Of a stretch of 14,107 nt of DNA, positions 7,750-12,727 are shown in pieces (position 1 is the stretch's first letter; each line of letters begins with the position of its first letter). Location of the stretch: positions 1 to 14,107 of the forward strand of contig NZ_JOJM01000107.1 in NCBI RefSeq assembly GCF_000720325.1, read 5' to 3'. This DNA comes from Streptomyces sp. NRRL B-1347. Lineage in GTDB: Bacteria > Actinomycetota > Actinomycetes > Streptomycetales > Streptomycetaceae. A model generated the notes under the pieces. It ran no database searches and was not told the origin of the DNA. It saw only the letters and a list, made by a program, of their open reading frames with translations. Made by a program: the position numbers and the translations under genes.

Positions 7750-8438
7750 CCCCACACATCAAGGTGCTTGTCGTGGACGACCAGTTCCTCATCCGCGCCG
7801 GGCTCGTCGGTGTGCTGCGGGCCGCGCCCGGCGTCGAGGTCGTCGGGGAGGCGGGCGACGGCGCGGAGGCGGTGGAGCTGGCCGCGGAGACCCGTCCCGA
7901 CGTGATCCTCATGGACATCCGCATGCCCGGCATGAACGGCATCACGGCCACCGAGCGCATCCTGGCCGCGGCGCCCGAACCGGCGCCGCGCGTCCTGGTC
8001 CTGACCACCTTCGACCTCGACGAGTACGTGTACGGGGCGCTGCGCGCGGGCGCGGCCGGGTTCCTGCTCAAGGACTCGGGCCCGGAGCGGCTGCTGGCGG
8101 CGGTGGCGGCGGTCGGCAGCGGCGACGCGCTGTTCGCGCCGAGCGTCACGCGCCGCCTGGTGGAGGCGTTCGCGCAGCGGTCCGGGAGCACCCCGCTCGC
8201 GGGCTCCGAGTCGCCGCCGGGCCTGGAGTCCCTGACGGGCCGGGAGCTGGAGGTCCTCAAGCTGATAGCGCGCGGCCTGTCGAACGCGGAGATAGCCGAC
8301 CGCCTCTACATCAGCGAGGCGACCGTCAAGACGCATCTGAACCGCACGATGAACAAGCTGGACATCGACACCCGGGCCCAGGCCGTGGTGATGGCGTACG
8401 AATCGGGCCTGGTCACACCGGGCGACCAGGGCCTCTGA
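7746..8438 (+). CDS. NarL/FixJ-family response regulator
   Basis: The 230-residue partner of the kinase is a transcription factor. The receiver domain (1-122) has the acidic pair D11/D12, the phospho-acceptor D57 in PDVILMDIRMPGMNG, T87/T88 and K109 in GFLLKD. A linker of about 35 residues leads to the LuxR-type helix-turn-helix: LTGRELEVLKLIARGLSNAEI, then a recognition helix in SEATVKTHLNRTMNKL (163-205). The start codon overlaps the kinase stop (ATGA), giving translational coupling. Target genes cannot be told from sequence; the array of regulators downstream is on separate promoters. Confidence 0.95.
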   Translation: MTPHIKVLVVDDQFLIRAGLVGVLRAAPGVEVVGEAGDGAEAVELAAETRPDVILMDIRMPGMNGITATERILAAAPEPAPRVLVLTTFDLDEYVYGALRAGAAGFLLKDSGPERLLAAVAAVGSGDALFAPSVTRRLVEAFAQRSGSTPLAGSESPPGLESLTGRELEVLKLIARGLSNAEIADRLYISEATVKTHLNRTMNKLDIDTRAQAVVMAYESGLVTPGDQGL

Positions 8439-8450
8439 CGCGCGCGGAGC

Positions 8451-8480
8451 GGCCCGCCCCCTCCCCCGGGAGGGCGGACC
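8451..8480. terminator. probable terminator between convergent genes
   Basis: CCCTCC (8459-8464) pairs with GGAGGG (8469-8474) around CCCG, and the stem extends outward through CCGC/GCGG with a small bulge. It lies in the 60-base gap between the response regulator stop and the stop of the leftward secreted-protein gene. Confidence 0.5.
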
Positions 8481-8498
8481 GCGGCTCGGGCGGGGCGG

Positions 8499-8891
8499 TC
8501 AGCAGGTCACGGTCTTGTCGTAGGAGCCGAAGGGCCAGCTGTGGCGCGCCCAGGCGCGGTGCTTGAGCGAGGTGCAGCGCGAGTCGGGGCCGTGCTTGAC
8601 GACGATCTTCACGCGCATGACGCGGCCGCAGTTGTTGGTGGCGGTGGCGGAGCGCCCGTTGACGGACCGCTCGACGCAGGCGGGCGCCGTGCCCTGCGGC
8701 GCGGCCTCGGACAGGGCCGCGACCCGGTCCCGGTCGGGCGGCGCGGCGGCCGCGGCCGGGCCGAGGGCGAGGCCGCCGCCCAGGAGGGCGGCCGCGGCGA
8801 GACCCACGGCGGCGGCCCGGACCCGGACCCGGGCCCTGGGGCCCCAGCCGGTGTCCGCGGTGTCGGAAGGCATGCGTGTGGTGCTGGTCAT
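8499..8891 (-). CDS. small secreted four-cysteine protein, possibly tendamistat-like
   Basis: The 130-residue preprotein has an N-terminal signal: arginines at 19-25, a hydrophobic core at about 26-44 and a probable AAA-type cleavage site near 47-50. This leaves a mature protein of about 80 residues. Its four cysteines, C72, C88, C106 and C130, are 16, 18 and 24 residues apart. The alpha-amylase inhibitor tendamistat (74 residues, Streptomyces) has spacings of 16, 18 and 28, also with the last cysteine at the very end. Tendamistat's inhibitory Trp-Arg-Tyr motif is missing here (the loop reads VNGRSATATNN), so amylase inhibition is not expected even if the fold is shared. The ATG at 8891 is preceded by GGGGGAG, 7 bases away. 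The gene is divergent from the regulator at 9187. Confidence 0.85.
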   Translation of the reverse strand: MTSTTRMPSDTADTGWGPRARVRVRAAAVGLAAAALLGGGLALGPAAAAAPPDRDRVAALSEAAPQGTAPACVERSVNGRSATATNNCGRVMRVKIVVKHGPDSRCTSLKHRAWARHSWPFGSYDKTVTC

Positions 8892-9186
8892 GGGTGTTCT
8901 CCCCCGTGGAAGTGGTGCCGCGAGATGCGGCGTTCTCGACTGTGCCGAGCGGAATCGGTCAACAGCCAGAGCGGCTGGTCCCGGTGGGTTTCCCTGGGAT
9001 GTCCCACCCGCTGACCTGCGGTGGACCAGGAGCCGGGGGCGCGGGCGAGGGACGTGGGACGCGGTGGAAGTGGCCGGTTCGGACGCGTGAAATGACCACC
9101 GGGGAACCGGAATTGGTGCATCCGCCATCTTTTGGGTCTCAGGGGGCGATACGCCCGGGAGACCTTGTGACGCGTCCGGGGGAGAC
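8892..9186. promoter_or_regulatory. divergent control region between the four-cysteine protein and regulator 1
   Basis: This 295-base gap contains, from left to right, GGAAGTG (8908-8914), GCCGAGCGG (8944-8952), GGTCAAC (8957-8963), TGGGATGTCCCA (8995-9006) and GGGACGTGGGAC (9049-9060). Close relatives of all five occur in the same order at 12394-12525, in the other divergent gap of this region. A further dyad lies at 9135-9164. No clear -35/-10 pair was found for either gene. Confidence 0.6.
9135..9164. promoter_or_regulatory. imperfect 30-base dyad just before regulator 1
   Basis: GGTCTC (9135-9140) pairs with GAGACC (9159-9164), and inside it GGGCG (9144-9148) pairs with CGCCC (9152-9156) around ATA. 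It ends 22 bases before the ATG at 9187. It is well placed as an operator for autoregulation or as a leader hairpin near the ribosome site. Confidence 0.45.
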
Positions 9187-9975
9187 ATGCCGCGTTGGAA
9201 AGAGCTGCCCGCGCAGCTGGGGGAGCAGGAGCGTCAGCTCCTCGTCCAGTTACGGCGGATGAAGGACCACAGTGGGCTCAGCCTGGCGTCGCTCGGCGCC
9301 AAGACCTCGTACAGCGGCTCCTCGTGGGAGCGGTATCTGAACGGCAAGAAGCCCGTGCCGCGCGCGGCGGTGGAGGAGCTGGCGCAGGTCTGCGGCGCGG
9401 ATCCGACCCGCCTTCTCGTGCTGCACGAGGTGGCGCGGGCGGCGGACGGGCGCGCGGAGCCGGACGGCGGCGCGGTCGAAGCCGCCGCTCCCGAGGCCGC
9501 GTCCGGGCCGGTGACACGTGCGAGCGAGCCGCCGGGGCCGCCCGCGGAGGCGCCGCCCGCGGCCCGCGCCGTGCGGCTGCGCCCCGCGCTCGCCGCCCTG
9601 GCGCTCGCGGTGGCCGCGGCGTTCGCGGGCGGCCTGCTCACCGGGCAGGCGATCTCCGGGGACGAGGGCGACGAAGGCCGCGGCGTGTTCTCGTACGCGA
9701 AGGAGCGGACGTATCCGTGCGAGGAAGGCCGCGCCGACGGCGTCCGGTACGCCGGGTACGCGACGACGGCCACCGCGATCCTCGACCGGGGGAGCAGCGG
9801 CTGGGAGGTCGTCGAGGCGCAGTGCCTCCTCAAGGCGCACGGCTTCGGTGCCGGGAAGGTCGACGGGGCGTACGGCGACGGCACGAAGGCGTCCGTCAAG
9901 AGCTTCCAGCGCGCGCGGGACCTGGTGGCCGACGGCATCGTCGGCCCGGACACCTGGGGAGCGCTGCGCAAATGA
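9187..9975 (+). CDS. membrane-anchored helix-turn-helix regulator 1 with extracellular peptidoglycan-binding domain
   Basis: The product is 262 residues. The cytoplasmic XRE-like helix-turn-helix spans about 20-72, with LRRMKDHSGLSLASLG and TSYSGSSWERYLNGKKPVP. An alanine/proline linker runs to about 130. One membrane helix (about 133-155, LALAVAAAFAGGLLTG) is followed by an outer domain with C178 and C213. Residues 203-262 match the PG_binding_1 pattern: GSSGWEVVEAQCLLKAHG, KVDGAYGDGTKASVKSFQ, ADGIVGPDTWGAL. The topology DNA-binding/membrane/wall-binding suggests a one-step regulator responding to the cell wall (inference). Leu22 is encoded by TTA (9250-9252), the codon read by bldA tRNA. 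The start is fixed by GGGGGAG and the N-terminus MPRWK-x-LP shared with the protein at 12728. The stop overlaps the next gene (ATGA). Confidence 0.92.
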   Translation: MPRWKELPAQLGEQERQLLVQLRRMKDHSGLSLASLGAKTSYSGSSWERYLNGKKPVPRAAVEELAQVCGADPTRLLVLHEVARAADGRAEPDGGAVEAAAPEAASGPVTRASEPPGPPAEAPPAARAVRLRPALAALALAVAAAFAGGLLTGQAISGDEGDEGRGVFSYAKERTYPCEEGRADGVRYAGYATTATAILDRGSSGWEVVEAQCLLKAHGFGAGKVDGAYGDGTKASVKSFQRARDLVADGIVGPDTWGALRK

Positions 9976-10871
9976 GGGAGCGCGCGGAACGGGACGGCCG
10001 GGGCGGGCCGTCAGCGCCGCCGCCCGCGTGCCTGCCGCTGGTCGAGGCCCTGCGGGAGCTGCGGGAGCGCACGGGCCTGAGCCTGGAGGCCCTCGGCCGC
10101 AGGACCGCGTACAGCAAGTCGTCCTGGGAGCGGTACCTCAACGGCAAGAAGCCCGTGCCGCGCAGGGCCGTCGTCGCGCTGTGCGCGCTCGCCGAGGAAC
10201 CGCCGGGCCGTCTCCTCGCGCTCTGGGACCTCGCGGACGCGGCGTGGAGCGGGCGGTCGGCGCGGGGGTACGACGCCGGGGCAGCGGACCGGCCCGTCGG
10301 CGACCGGGCGGCGGACGACCTCGGCACGCTCGTCGGACCGGCGGGGTCCGCTCGGGCGGCGGCCCGGGGCGCGCGGCGCCGCTGGTCCGCGCTCGCCGTC
10401 GGGATCGCCGCCGTCGCGGTGGTCGCGGGCGGCGTGACGGCCGGGCTCACCGTCACGCGCGCCGACGACCGGGGCGGCCACGTGGCGAGCGAGCCCGCGC
10501 CGGGACCGTACGAGCCGCGCTGCGTGGGCGCGGCGTGCGAGGGCCGGCAGCCGCAGCGGATGGGCTGCGGCGGCCCGGGGCAGGTGGTGTCGCTCGCCAC
10601 CCGCTCCTTCGCCCCGGAGCGCCGGGTCGAGCTGCGCGTCGGCAAGGCGTGCAACGCGGTGTGGGCGCGGGCGACGGGCCTGCTGCCCGGCGACCGCGTG
10701 GTGGTCTCGCTGCCGGGCGCGCGGGCGAAGGAGCTGCGGGCGGACGAGGCCGGGGACACCCGCCGGTACCTGGCCACGCCGATGACGGCGCTCAAGGGCG
10801 CGGACCCGGCCGCCGCGAAGGTGTGCGTGACGTTCGCTGAGGCCGGGAAGGAGACCTGCTTCTCCGGCTGA
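9972..10871 (+). CDS. membrane-anchored helix-turn-helix regulator 2 with DUF2690-type outer domain
   Basis: The product is 299 residues and paralogous to its neighbour. The helix-turn-helix spans about 23-75 (LRERTGLSLEALG, TAYSKSSWERYLNGKKPVP, nearly identical to regulator 1). A linker is followed by a membrane helix at about 138-161. The outer domain (about 183 to the end) has six cysteines, C184, C189, C199, C227, C285 and C296, and the DUF2690-type sequence RMGCGGPGQVV with VELRVGKACNAVWARATGLLPGDRV. It starts at the ATG overlapping the stop of regulator 1 by 4 bases, with GGGGAG about 9 bases upstream, so expression should be coupled to regulator 1. Because regulator 1 carries a TTA codon, this gene may indirectly depend on bldA. 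Its ligand is unknown. Confidence 0.92.
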   Translation: MRERAERDGRGGPSAPPPACLPLVEALRELRERTGLSLEALGRRTAYSKSSWERYLNGKKPVPRRAVVALCALAEEPPGRLLALWDLADAAWSGRSARGYDAGAADRPVGDRAADDLGTLVGPAGSARAAARGARRRWSALAVGIAAVAVVAGGVTAGLTVTRADDRGGHVASEPAPGPYEPRCVGAACEGRQPQRMGCGGPGQVVSLATRSFAPERRVELRVGKACNAVWARATGLLPGDRVVVSLPGARAKELRADEAGDTRRYLATPMTALKGADPAAAKVCVTFAEAGKETCFSG

Positions 10872-10885
10872 GCACGCCGCGAAGG

Positions 10886-10903
10886 GCCAGGTCGGAGCCT
10901 GGC
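10886..10903 (+). other. small hairpin after regulator 2
   Basis: GCCAGG-TCGGAG-CCTGGC, a 6-bp stem, starts 15 bases after the stop. It may assist the larger terminator that follows. Confidence 0.3.
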
Positions 10904-10939
10904 GGAAGAAGGCCCGAGTGCGGGTCCGGGCAAAGGGAC

Positions 10940-10975
10940 GGCGCCCGTCCTCTCCCCCGTGGGAGGACGGGCGCC
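10940..10975 (+). terminator. terminator of the regulator 1-2 operon
   Basis: A perfect 13-bp stem, GGCGCCCGTCCTC (10940-10952) with GAGGACGGGCGCC (10963-10975), has a 10-base loop and lies 69 bases after the regulator 2 stop. Confidence 0.8.
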
Positions 10976-11226
10976 GCCGTACGTCCGGGAGCGGGATGCG
11001 CGCTCACCGTGTGTCTTCAGCGTCATGGACGCGCCATCTTCGCTTCAAGGGCGGCCGGTTCCCTGTGGCACGGAAGTGACCATTCCGCAACGGTGTGCGG
11101 GGCCCGCTACGACTGCGCGACGACCCGGCCCGGAAGGCTCCGGGAGCGGGAACCAAACAGGGCTGTTCCCCCGTCACGTGACAAACCGGATGGAGAGGAA
11201 CCAGGGCGCGCGAGGAGGGGTGGACG
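10976..11226 (+). promoter_or_regulatory. upstream region of regulator 3
   Basis: This non-coding region follows the terminator. It contains GGCCGGTTCC (11053-11062) then, after 4 bases, GGCACGGAAGTG (11067-11078). The same two words occur joined at 12379-12400 in front of the secreted-protein gene. It also holds GGGAAC/GTTCCC 11 bases apart (11148-11170) and the perfect palindrome GTCACGTGAC (11173-11182), 45 bases before the start. No clear -35/-10 pair was identified. Confidence 0.45.
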
Positions 11227-11973
11227 ATGGGTGCGCGCGCGAGTGCCTGGCAGCCGCTGCCGGAGGAACTGCCGTCGGAGGTGCGGGACTTCGTCGAGCT
11301 GCTGCGACGGCTCAAGGACCGCACGGGACTGAGCCTCGTCGGGCTCGGCGAGCGGACCTCATACAGCAAGTCCTCCTGGCAGCGGTACCTCAACGCCCGG
11401 CAGCCCCCGCCCCCGCAGGCCGTGGTCGCCCTGTGCCGGGTCGCGGGCGCGGACGCCGCCCGGCTGCTGGCGGCCCGGGACCTCGCGGTGCGGGCGTGGC
11501 CGCGCGGCGGCGCGGCACCCGCCCCGGGGCCGGAGCGGGCGCCGGGCCCGGAGCGGACGGCGGCCCCGGCGGCGGACGGGACCCGTCCTTCGCCCTCCTG
11601 GCGCCTGGTGGCGTGCTCCGCCCTGGCCGTCGTCGTGCTGCTGCTCCTGGGCCTGCTGTGGATCGTCTCGCGGCTGACGGCCGCGCCGGACGGGGGCCGC
11701 CCGGCCTCGGAGTGGAGCTCCGGTGTCGGGCGGCCGGTGCCGGGATCAGTCGAACGACTTGTACGCGGCCTTCCGCCACTGGCCGGAGACCTTCACGTAG
11801 TACTCGCCGCGGATGCGCTTGAAGGCGACGTCGTGCCGGTAGCCGAGGTAGAGGACCTTGCCGTCCGGCTCGGGCCCGGACAGGGAGTTGTCGGCGGCGC
11901 CGAACGTCTCCTTGTCGACGACCCCGTTGACGTCCTCCAGGTCCTCGTGCCGCTGCCACCAGTACGTCGCTGA
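11227..11973 (+). CDS. membrane-anchored helix-turn-helix regulator 3, outer domain lost; frame runs antisense into the next gene
   Basis: The open frame is 248 residues. The helix-turn-helix spans about 20-72 (LRRLKDRTGLSLVGLG, TSYSKSSWQRYLNARQPPP), followed by a short PGPERAPGPER linker and one membrane helix (about 125-148). AGGAGGGG 6 bases before the ATG and the W-x-x-LP N-terminus support the start. After residue 173 the frame lies opposite the coding end of the secreted-protein gene (stop at 11746-11748). From there 28 of 75 third positions are A or T by my count, while first positions are G or C in all but one, so the other strand is the real coding strand. The outer domain of its paralogs is therefore missing, probably by deletion or rearrangement. 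It may be a functional truncated DNA-binding membrane protein or a decaying gene. Confidence 0.75.
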   Translation: MGARASAWQPLPEELPSEVRDFVELLRRLKDRTGLSLVGLGERTSYSKSSWQRYLNARQPPPPQAVVALCRVAGADAARLLAARDLAVRAWPRGGAAPAPGPERAPGPERTAAPAADGTRPSPSWRLVACSALAVVVLLLLGLLWIVSRLTAAPDGGRPASEWSSGVGRPVPGSVERLVRGLPPLAGDLHVVLAADALEGDVVPVAEVEDLAVRLGPGQGVVGGAERLLVDDPVDVLQVLVPLPPVRR

Positions 11974-12330
11974 CTCCGTCCGCTCCTCGAAGCGCCCGGT
12001 GATGTCCGACTTCCGGAAGGTGTGCAGCGCGCCGTCGTCGTCGCGCCACTTGGCGCCGTCCGCGTACAGGACCGTCTGCCACAGGGCGGTGGCGTCGCTC
12101 ACGGTGCTGTGGCTGTCGATGGACAGGGTGCCCTCCTCGCCCCAGTCGTTGTACGCGTAGCCGCTGCCGTCGATGACGCGCGGGGCGGCGGCGGTGGCGG
12201 TGGCCGCGGTGGCGAGCGGGGCGGCGCCCGCGAGTGCGAGCCCCGCGCCCGCCGCGGTGGCGACGACGGCGGCGAGCAGCCGTCGGGGCTGCCGGGGCCT
12301 TCGGCTGCCGGTGGTCGTGGTGTGGTGCAT
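11746..12330 (-). CDS. secreted peptidoglycan-binding-like protein
   Basis: The 194-residue preprotein has a twin-basic n-region (SRRPRQPRR, 9-17), a hydrophobic core at about 18-46 and a probable AAA-type cleavage near 46-50. Residues about 74-150 fit PG_binding_1: ALWQTVLYADG, then ITGRFEERTESATYWWQRHEDL and VNGVVDKETFGAADN. This is the usual DG-x-FG / T-x-x-A-x-x-x-x-FQ / DG-x-VG-x-x-TW layout in diverged form. The C-terminal 44 residues (KVLYLGYRHDVAFKRIRGEYYVKVSGQWRKAAYKSFD region) show no known catalytic motif, and the mature part has no cysteine. The ATG at 12330 has GGGGGA 6 bases upstream; an in-frame ATG at 12393 would put 21 polar residues before the signal and is rejected. It is divergent from regulator 4 and its 3' end is overlapped by regulator 3. 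Confidence 0.85.
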   Translation of the reverse strand: MHHTTTTGSRRPRQPRRLLAAVVATAAGAGLALAGAAPLATAATATAAAPRVIDGSGYAYNDWGEEGTLSIDSHSTVSDATALWQTVLYADGAKWRDDDGALHTFRKSDITGRFEERTESATYWWQRHEDLEDVNGVVDKETFGAADNSLSGPEPDGKVLYLGYRHDVAFKRIRGEYYVKVSGQWRKAAYKSFD

Positions 12331-12340
12331 GGAATTCCCC

Positions 12341-12390
12341 CGTGGTTCGCTCTGGTTCGGCCCGTTCCGGTCTGTTCCGGCCGGTTCCGG
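12341..12390. repeat. five tandem 10-base repeats upstream of the secreted-protein gene
   Basis: The units are CGTGGTTCGC, TCTGGTTCGG, CCCGTTCCGG, TCTGTTCCGG and CCGGTTCCGG. Each carries a GTTC core in nearly the same place, so the cores fall on one face of the helix. The array starts 11 bases before the ATG at 12330 and would lie in the leader of that mRNA if transcription starts upstream of it. Confidence 0.6.
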
Positions 12391-12465
12391 CACGGAAGTG
12401 CCGCGTTCGATACTTCGCCGCCGAGCGGCCCCGCAAAAGGGTCAACCAGTGCATTCGGGACGGTT

Positions 12466-12479
12466 CTGGGACGTCCCAG
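12466..12479. promoter_or_regulatory. perfect 14-base palindrome CTGGGACGTCCCAG
   Basis: The sequence is fully self-complementary. Its close copy CTGGGATGTCCCAC lies at 8994-9007 in the other divergent gap. Both sit between an exported-protein gene and a membrane regulator gene, 110 to 142 bases from the exported gene's start. It is a strong candidate operator for the regulator family. Confidence 0.55.
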
Positions 12480-12554
12480 TGCGGGACCTGGGGTTCCGCA
12501 TCGTGAAGTGGGACGTCGGTGGGACACTGTGCGTCGGCCGCGGAGCGTGCGACG

Positions 12555-12579
12555 GGGAGCATCTGGCCCAAATGCTCCC
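12555..12579. promoter_or_regulatory. 25-base near-perfect palindrome upstream of regulator 4
   Basis: The outer arms GGGAGCAT and ATGCTCCC are exact complements, and TGG/CCA pair inside them, so 11 of 12 base pairs match around a single central base. It lies about 150 bases upstream of the ATG at 12728. Confidence 0.5.
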
Positions 12580-12727
12580 GTGCGCCCCCAATCCGGGAAC
12601 TGTCATCCTGGCTTGGCGCATCTCTCTGGGTAGTCCAGAGCCGGAGCGTTCGGGGGCTCGTACGGGGCACTGAGTCAGTGAGCACGATGCGTGGGGTACT
12701 TGCACGCACGGGGGGATTGGGGGAGCG

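Larger units (their letters stand above)
12331..12727. promoter_or_regulatory. 397-base divergent control region between the secreted protein and regulator 4
   Basis: The gap is non-coding and unusually rich in symmetrical elements. It holds five phased decamers (12341-12390), the block series GGAAGTG (12394-12400), GCCGAGCGG (12420-12428), GGTCAAC (12440-12446), CTGGGACGTCCCAG (12466-12479) and GGGACGTCGGTGGGAC (12510-12525), a 25-base near-palindrome (12555-12579), CTCTGG-gtagt-CCAGAG (12624-12640) and CACTGAGTCAGTG (12668-12680). The central series is shared in order with 8908-9060. Confidence 0.6.

Noticed and set aside
12341..12390. CRISPR-like array
   Set aside because: The repeats are 10 bases long, contiguous and without spacers, and no cas genes are nearby.
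12331..12393. Upstream ATG at 12393 for the secreted protein
   Set aside because: It would place 21 polar residues before the signal peptide and translate the decamer array. GGGGGA precedes the ATG at 12330 at a good distance.
8957..12446. TTGACC (reverse of GGTCAA) as a -35 box of the two secreted-protein genes
   Set aside because: No TANNNT-like -10 box lies 16 to 18 bases further in either copy. I keep GGTCAAC only as a shared block.
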